NCBI GenBank assembly: GCA_016718845.1
Contig: JADKCK010000104.1
Location: forward strand, 1-64,000
Length of the DNA stretch: 64,000 nt
Direction of reading: 5' to 3'
Source of the DNA: Sphingobacteriales bacterium
GTDB lineage: Bacteria > Bacteroidota > Bacteroidia > Chitinophagales > UBA2359
Part shown: positions 20,045-29,100 of the stretch, one piece after another
Layout: every line of letters begins with the position of its first letter
Numbering within the stretch: the first letter of the stretch is position 1
Position numbers and translations under genes: made by a program
Notes under the pieces: model-generated
Databases searched by the model: none
What the model was told of the DNA's origin: nothing
Seen by the model: only the letters and a program-made list of their open reading frames with translations

Positions 20045-21580
20045 TTATTGATACCACTCTTGCACTACTTTTTCAAAAGGTTTGTTTTCGAGTTTGGCGG
20101 TTATCCAGGCGCTAAAATCAAAGTAGCGCAGTAGGTTGCCTTCGGATTTAAGTTCGTCTAAGGCAATATCTAACTCCTCAAAAAGTTGTTTTTGTTCGCG
20201 TTTATTGGGGGCAAACACTATTTTGCGCAGATAATTGATAACCGTTTTTTCAAATTTATGCAGCTTTTTGCGGTACTGAAAATAGCGCTGTGTCGAGTCG
20301 ATGAGGTCGTCTAAGCGTTTAAAATGTTGCATTTCGTAGGCAATAATAATGTTTAACAAATGTGCTTCGGCGGCAACATCTTCTACTACTTTGCGCTCTT
20401 CTTCGTAAATAATGCGGTTAGTCCATTCGCTGGCTTTTTTGTAGTTAGCGGCTCCAAAATAAATGTAGGCTACTAAATAGTACAAATTAACCAAATTATG
20501 TGTTGCCAATATATTTTCGTAAAGCTCTAAACCTGCAATAACATCGGGCAGTAGGGCGGTTGCTTGGGTAAAATTGCCCAAACGTCGGTGCATATTTAGC
20601 TCTAAGGTGTAGGTAATTCTAAAAATATCGGCATTTACGTTGGGTATTTCTGCAAATTCGGGTTTGTCTATCCATTGTCGCATGGTGCTAATACCTGCCA
20701 ACATTTCGGGGTATTGTTTAAGCATAGAGCAATCGAACAAATAATTGCTAAATGCCACTTTGTAGCGCGACGGATGCAGTGCCACTTGTGCAGGATTTTG
20801 CTCAAATAGCTTAATAAAAGCCCTGTTTTGCTCTAAGGCATCTTGGTATTTGTTTAGCAAAAAGTAGCAAACCGATTTAATTTGGTAAAAATCCATTTGG
20901 GCTTTAAACGAATTTGCCTTTTCGAAGTCAACAAGTAGCTCATCTTGCAGGGTGTCTTCTAAAAACTGCAAATCAGCAGGCTGTAAAACTTTGCCTTTTT
21001 GGTATTGCAGGGCATATACCTTGCGGCGCAAACACCAATATTGGGCAGCGGTCAGCGATTTTTGGTAGTAGTGTTTTTCTTCCTCCAAAATGTCATCTAA
21101 GCGTTCAAAGCTAATTTTGCGGATAAATTCTTTGCCTAAAATGTGTTTTTCTAGGGCTATTGCGCTCAATACCAACTCAAACCACTCGTGTTCATCGGCG
21201 GTTTTTTTTACCTTTTCTATCATTTTCAAGGCATCGTCCACAAAATCTTTTTTATACAACAAGTTAGCCAAAAATAATTGTTTTTGTTCAGATTCTTGCT
21301 TGTTATTAGGGGCATATTGGTTGTATAGACTATCTAACACTAAATTTTGCAAGTTATTTTTTGCCTTTGCAAAATAACCTACAATGGGCTGATTTTTGAG
21401 CTTGGCTTTTATTTTTTCCTCATCGTATTCATCTTGCTTTTCTATAATATCAAACAGTTGCACAAATACATTTATTTGCTTGTCTTCGGTATCTTTTAAA
21501 GCATTTACTTTAAAATACCTTTTTTCGCTTTTGCTCAATGCTTTTATTAAGCGATGCAATTTGTCCGAAGCTGTTTTCAT
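20045..21580 (-). CDS. conserved hypothetical helical-repeat protein
   Basis: A 511-residue protein I do not recognise by name. It starts MKTASDKLHRLIKALSKSEK and is rich in helical heptads throughout, with TPR-like spacing of A, Y and L (for example LLNKYQDALEQNRAFIKLFE at about 240-260). No signal peptide or membrane segment is visible, so it is probably cytoplasmic. The N-terminal motif with SKSEKRYFK looks conserved in Bacteroidota proteins of similar size, from memory. It stands alone on its strand between two convergent or divergent genes. Confidence 0.7.
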   Translation of the reverse strand: MKTASDKLHRLIKALSKSEKRYFKVNALKDTEDKQINVFVQLFDIIEKQDEYDEEKIKAKLKNQPIVGYFAKAKNNLQNLVLDSLYNQYAPNNKQESEQKQLFLANLLYKKDFVDDALKMIEKVKKTADEHEWFELVLSAIALEKHILGKEFIRKISFERLDDILEEEKHYYQKSLTAAQYWCLRRKVYALQYQKGKVLQPADLQFLEDTLQDELLVDFEKANSFKAQMDFYQIKSVCYFLLNKYQDALEQNRAFIKLFEQNPAQVALHPSRYKVAFSNYLFDCSMLKQYPEMLAGISTMRQWIDKPEFAEIPNVNADIFRITYTLELNMHRRLGNFTQATALLPDVIAGLELYENILATHNLVNLYYLVAYIYFGAANYKKASEWTNRIIYEEERKVVEDVAAEAHLLNIIIAYEMQHFKRLDDLIDSTQRYFQYRKKLHKFEKTVINYLRKIVFAPNKREQKQLFEELDIALDELKSEGNLLRYFDFSAWITAKLENKPFEKVVQEWYQ

Positions 21581-21743
21581 TTTTGGATAAGATTAGATGA
21601 ATGCATGAAAATTTAGGCAAAAATAATCATTTTTTGGCATCTTTTTATAAAACAACCAAGCTATTTGCGCAACAATGGGTGTATTTCCCATTTTTTAGCT
21701 ACCAATCACACCACAAAATACATTCACTCAAATTACACCACTC

Positions 21744-22736
21744 ATGAAAAATTTACTTTTATTGCTTATCTGCCTTGTTCAGTTGTTAAATGTATCGGCG
21801 CAAGTAGGCGTTAGCAAACGTGTTACAGCAACAAAAAAACCAACTTCGCTAATTACCAAGGCAAGCAACCCAACGGTTATCAACGATTTATTAGTTGACG
21901 AAAATAAAATAATTTGGCTAAGTACCACCAATGGTTTGGTGCGATACGATATTGCCCAAAAAACATCGAAGGTGTTGAATGCCGCTAACTCGGGTATTGG
22001 AGCAACCCAATTGCACTCGATGGCAAAACGCGGAAAACCCGATAACACCCTTGATATTGGCACCTACGACGATGGCTTGGTGATACTTAACCCCACAACA
22101 AACACTTTTGCACGTTTTAATAGCAGCAACTCGGTATTGCCCAACGAGGTGCGAGCGGTGCAAGTAGATGCTCAAAACCAATTGTGGATTGGCACGGGCG
22201 TGGGCTTGTTTAAACAAACAACAAGTACCGCCGCCTTTGAACCTATTGCCTTGCCCGCAGATTTGGTGACTGCCCAAAAAAACAAAGTTTGGACGTTGCT
22301 TGCCGAACAAAATGTGGTTTGGGTAAGTGCCTCGAATGTGGATAAAGAAGGTGTGCTGTTGCGTTACGACAAAGCTGCTAATACCTTTACCAACTTGGGC
22401 AGCCCTTTTACCGACGGTGGCGGCATAGCCTCTGTTTTTAGGGATAGCCAAAAACGCCTTTGGGTAACAAACCGCAAGGGTACGGGCGTGGCTTATTTAG
22501 ATGCCAACAACCGCTGGCAAAACTTTGCCGATGCCATTAAAACACAACGCGTGTGCCAAGATAATAGCGGAAAAATTTGGACAGCATCGGCAGAGGGTGA
22601 TGTGCGTTTTTTAGAAAACAACACCTGGACAACGCCTTCGTCATCGCTTGCTCAACCTAGCGGTGTGGCACTTAGAAACAGCTCAATAAATGGCGTGTGC
22701 CCATTCTTGTATATATCAAACACTTTGCCTAAGTAA
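21744..22736 (+). CDS. secreted beta-propeller protein (two-component-regulator propeller repeats)
   Basis: At 330 residues with a signal peptide (LLLLLICLVQLLNVSAQ), the protein carries blade repeats with the typical pattern of ligand-binding sensor propellers: NKIIWLSTTNGLVRYD (about 51), LDIGTYDDGLVILNPTTN (about 103), NQLWIGTGVGLFKQ (about 147), KRLWVTNRKGTGVAYLD (about 236) and GKIWTASAEGDVRFL (about 277). It is shorter than a full one- or two-propeller sensor and has no histidine kinase part, so it is a stand-alone propeller. No T9SS domain is visible at the C-terminus. A terminator follows. Confidence 0.8.
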   Translation: MKNLLLLLICLVQLLNVSAQVGVSKRVTATKKPTSLITKASNPTVINDLLVDENKIIWLSTTNGLVRYDIAQKTSKVLNAANSGIGATQLHSMAKRGKPDNTLDIGTYDDGLVILNPTTNTFARFNSSNSVLPNEVRAVQVDAQNQLWIGTGVGLFKQTTSTAAFEPIALPADLVTAQKNKVWTLLAEQNVVWVSASNVDKEGVLLRYDKAANTFTNLGSPFTDGGGIASVFRDSQKRLWVTNRKGTGVAYLDANNRWQNFADAIKTQRVCQDNSGKIWTASAEGDVRFLENNTWTTPSSSLAQPSGVALRNSSINGVCPFLYISNTLPK

Positions 22737-22747
22737 GTTTATTTCTA

Positions 22748-22791
22748 CACAACAAACCCGCCAAACTAACAGCTTGGCGGGTTTATTTTTT
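22748..22791 (+). terminator. intrinsic terminator
   Basis: AAACCCGCCAA / TTGGCGGGTTT with a following T-run, just after the propeller gene. A near-identical hairpin ends the next gene (about 23310), suggesting a locally duplicated terminator. Confidence 0.85.
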
Positions 22792-22927
22792 TACAAAAAA
22801 AAAAAAAGTAGGTAACATATTTGGGGCAGTAGGTAATGTAGTTAATGTAAGACAAATACATTTTGAGTAGTACTCAAAAAGTTTTTTCTAAACAAACAAT
22901 TTTTCACACACTCAAACATCACCTAAC

Positions 22928-23284
22928 ATGACAACTTCACCTATCACTCGTAATTTGGCAATTATGGTTGCCGTATTTTTTACCATTGTAAGTACTACTC
23001 ATTTACAGGCACAATCTAAAGGTAGTACTGGTAATACTGTTAATAATGCTACAAATACTACTACAGTAGCAAAAATAAAAAAAGACGACATTGAAGGTTC
23101 ATTTAAAGATTGTGGCTTAGTTGTTGCGGGTTTTACTTATTGTAAGGTTTGCGACGACAAAGAAATGACCAAAAATTGCAAAAAATATTATTGCGATGGC
23201 GATGATAATTGCGAAGAGGTGCCATTTAAAAAAAATCAAAATTTGTATGTAGTACCAGCAGTAACTCCGGTTAAAAAATTATAG
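22928..23284 (+). CDS. small secreted cysteine-rich protein
   Basis: At 118 residues with signal peptide (LAIMVAVFFTIVSTTHLQAQ), the mature protein has an N/T-rich linker followed by a compact region with six cysteines between about residues 62 and 97 (CGLVVAGFTYCKVCDDKE, NCKKYYCDGDDNCEE). No known fold is recognised; the CKVC pair plus later Cys could bind metal or form disulfides. It stands alone with its own terminator. Confidence 0.65.
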   Translation: MTTSPITRNLAIMVAVFFTIVSTTHLQAQSKGSTGNTVNNATNTTTVAKIKKDDIEGSFKDCGLVVAGFTYCKVCDDKEMTKNCKKYYCDGDDNCEEVPFKKNQNLYVVPAVTPVKKL

Positions 23285-23306
23285 TAAACCTTGATTTTTA
23301 TTTGCT

Positions 23307-23345
23307 AACAAACCCGCCAAACTAAAAATTTGGCGGGTTTGTTGT
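23307..23345 (+). terminator. intrinsic terminator
   Basis: AACAAACCCGCCAAA / TTTGGCGGGTTTGTT, nearly the same stem as at 22748-22791. It lies between convergent genes and can serve both strands. Confidence 0.8.
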
Positions 23346-23359
23346 GCATGGTGGTTACT

Positions 23360-24145
23360 TCAAAAAAAGTACAGTTTAAAGTTTTCTTTCTTCTGTTCTT
23401 TTCTAAAAAATACCAATCCTAGTTTAAACAAATCTATGGTAACGCTTACTTGTGGGTGTGCTTTTATTTGTGTCCAGGCTTGTTTCATCTCGTCCGACCA
23501 ATAAATATCATCAAAAATAAATAGGGTGTTGTTGTTTATATAGGGCAAACATTGCTCGAAATAAGCCATTGTGGGTTCAAATTGATGGTTGCCGTCAAAC
23601 AGTACCATATCAAGGCTGTTTAATTGTGGCAGTAGTTTGGGCAAAACATTTTCGAATAAGCCAGTGTGTAGCTGCACTTTTTTTAGCTCAAACGAGTTAA
23701 ACAACTCTTGGGCAATACGGGCTACAGTTTCGTTGCCCTCTATGGTATGCAGGGTGGTTTGGCGGTTGGCATTAGCCAAATAAAGGGTGCTGATGCCAAT
23801 GTTGGTGCCTAATTCTACGATGTTTTTAGGCTGAAAATAATTGACTAACCTAAACAACAACCTGCCTTCGTTTGGTGGTACGGCTACGCTTTGAGCCAAT
23901 TGGCTTACAAAACGACTTTTGCTGCCTATTTGCGATTTAGCTCCAAAGTTGGTAATGGCTACTTGGGTGTTGTTTTGTAACAGTTTGCTGCGCACATGCT
24001 CAATATCATCAAAATAATAATAGTGGCGGCGGTCGTAGATAACTGCCTCGCAAAGCTCGTATACAAATGGCGAGTGTATGTAGTATTTTGTTTTGGCTTG
24101 TGTCAGGTATTTTAAATAATCAATTATTTGATTGATTTTTTGCAT
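23360..24145 (-). CDS. class I SAM-dependent methyltransferase
   Basis: At 261 residues. Motif I of the Rossmann methyltransferase fold is IVELGTNIGISTLYLA (about residues 109-124), followed by LHTIEGNETVARIAQELF (motif II), LDMVLFDGNHQFEPTM (about 178-193) and TLFIFDDIYWSDEMKQAW (about 207-224). The pattern matches O-methyltransferase-like Methyltransf_24 proteins. The N-terminal region YIHSPFVYEL is typical of Bacteroidota members. Substrate is unknown. Confidence 0.85.
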   Translation of the reverse strand: MQKINQIIDYLKYLTQAKTKYYIHSPFVYELCEAVIYDRRHYYYFDDIEHVRSKLLQNNTQVAITNFGAKSQIGSKSRFVSQLAQSVAVPPNEGRLLFRLVNYFQPKNIVELGTNIGISTLYLANANRQTTLHTIEGNETVARIAQELFNSFELKKVQLHTGLFENVLPKLLPQLNSLDMVLFDGNHQFEPTMAYFEQCLPYINNNTLFIFDDIYWSDEMKQAWTQIKAHPQVSVTIDLFKLGLVFFRKEQKKENFKLYFF

Positions 24146-24212
24146 AAAAACTAGTAATGATTGATAATTTATAGGTATTGCGATGTGTTTGTTGCTGCGC
24201 TAATAGTGTTCT

Positions 24213-24295
24213 GGGGGTGCCCGCAACTGCGAAAAGTATGGAAAGCTAAACATCACCCCCAAAAAAGACCTTTACCGCGTCAAGCGGGGCGGGTG
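24213..24295. repeat. dispersed double-hairpin repeat, copy 1
   Basis: GGGGGTG and CACCCCC face each other around a short loop, followed by AAAAAAGAC and then a CCGC-GTCAA-GCGG hairpin. The same layout occurs at 33931-34013 and 51857-51935. No gene is visible in 24146-24430. Confidence 0.75.
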
Positions 24296-24377
24296 CAAAC
24301 TTTGGGGCAAGGGTGGTTTAACCGAATGAAAATGCCAGATAGGTTGCTTGCTTAATGTTGGGGTAGGTGATAAAAAG

Positions 24378-24414
24378 GATGCGCGGCTAAATTTATAAAA
24401 ATTTAGCCGCGCAT
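24378..24414 (-). terminator. intrinsic terminator of the Bax-inhibitor gene
   Basis: A perfect 17-bp stem, GATGCGCGGCTAAATTT, with a 4-base loop. On the minus strand it is followed by a T-run, 17 bases past the end of the gene at 24431. Confidence 0.85.
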
Positions 24415-24430
24415 CGCTACAAACGCTTAA

Positions 24431-25192
24431 TTAGTCGCGCCCACGAAGTTTTGCTAATAGTTTTAATATTTCGAGGTACAACCATACCAATGTTACCATA
24501 AGGGCAAAGGCTCCGTACCATTCCATGTATTTGGGTGCGCCCGATTCGGCTCCTTTTTCAATGAAATCGAAATCGAGGAGTAAATTGGCGGCGGCAATAC
24601 CTACTACAAACAAACTAAACAAAATGCCTATAACGCCACCTTGATGTATGTAAGGAATAGTTGTGCCAAAGAAAGACAATACCATAGAAATAAGGTATAC
24701 CGCAAAAATAGCCATTGTTGCGGTTGTGATAGCAGTACGGAATTGTTGGTCGACGACAACCATGCCCGTTTTGTACAAAAACAGCAAACTACCTGCCACC
24801 GAAATGGTAATACCAACGGCTTGAAGTACAATGCCGTTGTACATGCCGGCAAAAAACAACGAAATACCGCCCAAAAACAAACCTTCTAAGATAGCATAAG
24901 TGGGGGCTAGATAGCCTACCCATTTGGGTTTGAAGGCAATAACTATGGCGCTAATTAAGCCGCCAAACAAGCCCACCATCATAAAAGGCATGGCTAAGGC
25001 TAGGTTTATGCTACCTAAATACCAAGTTACGCTTGCCGATGCCACCAATAAAACCAACAACAAGGCTGTTTTATTAACGGTTCCGTCAATGGTCATTCGT
25101 TCTGCTGGATTTTGGATAGCTCGACTGTCGAACTGATCGAAAGTTTTGTCGGATAAAGTAGGATTGCTTGATTTAAAAAAATCGTTTGCCAT
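24431..25192 (-). CDS. Bax inhibitor-1/YccA family membrane protein
   Basis: At 253 residues with seven predicted hydrophobic segments starting at about residue 43 (ALLLVLLVASASVTWYLG). The family core is visible: GLISAIVIAFKPKW (about 80-93), YAILEGLFLGGISLFFAG (about 98-115) and LFVVGIAAANLLLDFDFIEK (about 194-213, with conserved Asp residues), then YGAFALMVTLVWLYLEILKL at the C-terminus. BI-1 proteins are pH-sensitive calcium-leak channels in characterised cases; YccA modulates FtsH. The role here is not shown by context. It is monocistronic, with its own terminator. Confidence 0.9.
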   Translation of the reverse strand: MANDFFKSSNPTLSDKTFDQFDSRAIQNPAERMTIDGTVNKTALLLVLLVASASVTWYLGSINLALAMPFMMVGLFGGLISAIVIAFKPKWVGYLAPTYAILEGLFLGGISLFFAGMYNGIVLQAVGITISVAGSLLFLYKTGMVVVDQQFRTAITTATMAIFAVYLISMVLSFFGTTIPYIHQGGVIGILFSLFVVGIAAANLLLDFDFIEKGAESGAPKYMEWYGAFALMVTLVWLYLEILKLLAKLRGRD

Positions 25193-25285
25193 AATGGTTA
25201 TTTTTTTGGAGTTAAATGATGCTGCAAAGATGCGATTTTATTTTGGATAAATGGGTGTTTCGATGAAATTTATCCGTTACATTCT

Positions 25286-25574
25286 AATGCCGACCTTGAA
25301 AAATAGTAAATAGCTGCTCAATTTACACCAGCTTGTTTTTTAAATTTACAACGGAGACACGGAGAACACAGAGTTTTTTTTGGGGATATGCTATGGCTTT
25401 TATTACTTTTTAGTTTGCAACTAACATAAACTCGTTCTTCTCTGTGTTCTCTGTGTCTCTTGTTGTTTTTTATTTTTTAGTTCACAAGCACTTATAGCCA
25501 ACTTGCCATAGTTCGACAAGCTCACTATGACCATGTCCTTTCAATAAGCTGACTACTTTTCAAGGTCGTCATCA
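25286..25574. repeat. MITE-like repeat, copy 1
   Basis: The ends form a ~25-bp inverted repeat (left GCCGACCTTGAAAAATAGT, right reverse complement GACGACCTTGAAAAGTAGT). Inside, a second inverted repeat pairs GAGACACGGAGAACACAGAG with CTCTGTGTTCTCTGTGTCTC. The same arrangement recurs at 33509-33785. It has no ORF. It fills the 500-base space between the Bax-inhibitor gene and the bTHX terminator. Confidence 0.75.
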
Positions 25575-25653
25575 AACGGTTAACGCTTTATGTTGGTAAA
25601 AAGTTCCGTTTAGAAAAATAAAGCTGCAATAGGGTGAATTTTATGAGGTGGCA

Positions 25654-25690
25654 TAAAAAAAATCCTGTACTACCGCAGTTGTACAGGATA
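25654..25690 (-). terminator. intrinsic terminator of the bTHX gene
   Basis: ATCCTGTAC / GTACAGGAT stem followed on the minus strand by eight T, 18 bases past the bTHX stop. Confidence 0.9.
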
Positions 25691-25707
25691 TAATGCCTAC
25701 TTGGTAA

Positions 25708-25833
25708 TTAAGCAGGTTGTTCGGTTGTTTTTTTAGCAACAAAAGCAATGGTTTGTTTTTTCTTAGGGCGTACTTTGCCAAAAGAGCCACTGAATATTTT
25801 GCCGCGTTTAGTTCTTCTATCGCCTCGTCCCAT
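25708..25833 (-). CDS. 30S ribosomal protein bTHX
   Basis: A 41-residue, very basic protein from ATG 25833: [20 protein letters not shown], then VRPKKKQ and a short hydrophobic tail. The MGxGDxxTKRGKIxxGxxGxxRPKKK pattern is that of the THX family, which packs into the head of the 30S subunit in Thermus and is found in Bacteroidota. The gene is framed by a good -7 promoter element upstream and a strong terminator downstream, as expected for a highly expressed single gene. It is shorter than common ORF cut-offs and easily missed. Confidence 0.9.
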   Translation of the reverse strand: MGRGDRRTKRGKIFSGSFGKVRPKKKQTIAFVAKKTTEQPA

Positions 25834-25895
25834 GATGTTATGGTTGATTTATGTGAATAATTTTTTGTTTATGTATGCCTATGTAGTTTCGCGGC

Positions 25896-25904
25896 GCAAA
25901 GATA
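25896..25904 (-). promoter_or_regulatory. Bacteroidetes -7 element of the bTHX gene
   Basis: On the minus strand TATCTTTGC matches TAnnTTTG and lies 63 bases before the bTHX start. The rest of 25834-26174 holds no gene that I can see, only this element and the terminator at 26093. Confidence 0.55.
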
Positions 25905-26092
25905 CACAATAAAACCGATTTGCGCATCATAAAATGGGGTAATTATTTTTTGAGGGTGATAAAAGAGGGGGTATAGTGTTTGTTTTTGTGTTGATGATTA
26001 GCGATGATTTATTGACTTTATCTGATTGTGCAATGTTTTGTTTTTTGCATTGCTTATAATCCGCTCAAAACAAAATCATTTAAAACATAAAC

Positions 26093-26135
26093 AAACCCAC
26101 CCTTGTTACCTAAACAGCAACAAAAGTGGGTTTAT
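26093..26135. terminator. terminator-like hairpin after the glycogen enzyme gene
   Basis: AAACCCAC..TTGTT pairs with AACA..AAGTGGGTTT, with bulges. It lies 40-80 bases past the stop at 26175 on the minus strand. Confidence 0.65.
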
Positions 26136-26174
26136 TATTTTGCTTAACAACCTAACAGCAACAAAAATGGAGGG

Positions 26175-29100
26175 CTAAATCCAGCGTACTAAGCCTGCGT
26201 CTTCTTTGTAGGGTAGGGCGGTATTTTGTGGATAAATGCGGAAGCCATAATCGTATACGCCCGACTCGGTGGCTTGTACCTGGCATTGATAGGTAGCAAT
26301 GCTGCCTTTTTGCGATACAGCTTTTAGGGGCGTATGGCGCACAATCCGGAAATTGTGTTCGTCTTTACGCACAATAAACAATACCTCAATACCAATATCT
26401 TCTACGTTTAGTTCGGCTATATTTAGCTGTATGGTGGCACTAAACTCATCGCCCAAATTAAGTGCATGGTTGCTGGTATCGGGTAGTTGAGTATCTACCA
26501 CCACTATTTGCTCCCAGTTGCGGCGCACTTTTCGTTTCCAAGCTGCTAGGGTGCGGGCTTGTTCGTAGTGATTTTCGTTTAGCCATTGGGTGCGGGTATA
26601 CAGTTTGTTGTAAAACTTTTGGCGATAATCGTCAATCATTCGTTTGGTGGTAAACTGTGGGGCTATTTCGGCAATGGCTTGTTTTATAAACTGCACCCAG
26701 CCTGTGGGCAAGCCATTGGCATTGCGTTGGTAAAACAACGGAACCATTTCGTTTTCCAGAATGCCGTAGATAGTTTCGCTGTCTAATTGGTTTTGGTGTT
26801 CTTGATATTGGTAGGTGCGTTCTTCTTTTAATGCCCAACCTGCGTCGGGGCGGTAGCCTTCTGCCCACCAACCATCAAGCACCGAAAAGTTAAGCACGCC
26901 ATTTAAGGTGGCTTTCATGCCCGATGTACCCGATGCTTCGAGGGGGCGCGTTGGGGTGTTTAGCCACACATCAACGCCTTGCACCAATAGGCGAGCTAAT
27001 TGCATGTCGTAGTTTTCGAGGAAGATAACTTTGCCCAAAAACTCGGGTTTTTCGCTCATCTCCACTACTTTTTGTATCAACTCTTGCCCTGCTTTGTCGG
27101 CGGGGTGTGCTTTGCCTGCAAACACAAACACAATGGGTTGTTGGGCGTTGTTTACAATTTTGGCTAATCGGTCGGGGTTATAAAACAGCAGTTGGGCGCG
27201 TTTGTAGGTAGCAAATCGGCGAGCAAAGCCAATTACAAGGGCGTTGTCGGTGATGGCTTGTGTGCGGGCAACAATTTCGCGGGGGTTGCGTTGGCGTTTA
27301 GTTAGTTCTTTTGCCAATTGTTGGCGTACATAATCCATTAAAATGTGTTTGCGGTGGGTGCGTATTTGCCACAATACGTCATCGTCTACATCGTGTATTT
27401 TGCGCCAATGTTGCTTGTTCGATTGGTCGTTCAAAAAATCATCGCCAAAGGTTTGGGTAAATAGGTTGTGCCATTCGCTGGCAATCCAGGTGGGGTAATG
27501 CACGCCGTTTGTTACATAATCAATATGTAGCTCTTCGGCGTTGTAGCCTTGCCATAGCTCGTTAAACATTTGCCGCGACACTCTGCCGTGTATTTCTGAT
27601 ACCCCATTTATCTCTTGGCAGGTACGAGCAGCAAGGTGACTCATCGAAAATTTTTCGTTTGTGTCCCATTCGTTCAATCTGCCTAAACCCATAAACTGCT
27701 GCCACGATATGTTTAGGTCGTTGTCGTAGTTTGATAGGTAGGCTCGCAGCAAATCTTCGCTAAAGGCATCGTGACCCGCAGGTACGGGCGTGTGTGTAGT
27801 AAACAACGACGAGCCACGCACTACTTCTAAAGCCTCGTCGAACACAATGTTGTGTGTTACTATGCTGCGATGTAGCCGCTCGAGGGTTGAAAATGCCGCA
27901 TGACCCTCGTTTAGGTGATACAAATTGGGGTGTATGTTTAGTGCATCTAACATACGTACACCACCAATACCCAACAACATTTCTTGTTTTAGGCGCATCT
28001 CCCAGTCGCCGCCATATAGTTGGGCGGTAACTTTTCGGTCTTCTTCGTTATTTTCGGTAATGTCGGTATCTAGCAAATACAATTTTATGCGCCCTACGCT
28101 CATGCACCAAACTTTGGCATACAGTAGGCGTCCGGGTAGGGGTATGTTAATGTGTATCCAATTACCTGCTTCGTCTTTAACGGGTTGTGCAGGTAGGTAC
28201 GAAAAACGTTGGGCTTCGTATTGGGCAATTTGCTCGCCGTTGTACGACAGTTGTTGGGTAAAATAACCATATCTGTACAACAATCCTACGCCTATTAAAT
28301 CGGTGTTGGTGTCCGATGCTTCTTTTAGATAATCGCCTGCCAATATACCCAAGCCACCCGAGTATAACTTAACCGACGAGTGCAAGCCATACTCCATACA
28401 AAAATAGGCTATCTGGGGGCTGTTTTGAGGGAGCGGTGTTTGCATATATGCCTCAAAACGGGCATAAATGCGGTGTAGGCGCTCCATAAACTCGGGGTTG
28501 TTTGCTAGTAGGCTGTACTCGTTAAACGACAATTGGTCGAGTAGGGCAATGGGATTAAAACCTACCTGTTGCCAAAGTTTGGGGTTGATGTTGGCAAACA
28601 AGTCAATGGCATCTTTTTGCCAACACCACCATAGGTTTAAACTTAGTTGTTTAAGGGGCAATAAGGCTTCGGGCAGATACGATTGAACCAAGATGCGTTT
28701 CCATTTGGGTTTATTGGTTAGCGGCTCGCCAATAATAGCGCTTAGGTGGCGCAGTGGTGGCATCGAGAAGCTATCTTTGCGGTGCTGCACCTTATCAAGG
28801 GCAATGTGGTAGGCATCGAAATAGTTGCTCACTAAGTTTTTCCAGAGGGCAATGCGCGATATATTGCGGGCGGTTTCGCGGGCTAAGTATAGTTCTTGCT
28901 CGGTTTTTTGGCTAAACTCGGTTATGTGTTGCACCATCTCTGCCACTACTTGCGCGTCGTTGGTGTCGGTGCGGTGTATTACTTTAATGCCTGCTATCTC
29001 GCCGGCTAATTTGGCTTGCACCCATTTGCCAAAACCTGCCAAAGACGTAGTGATAGTAGGTACGGCAAAGGCAAGGCTTTCGAGGGGGGTATAGCCCCAC

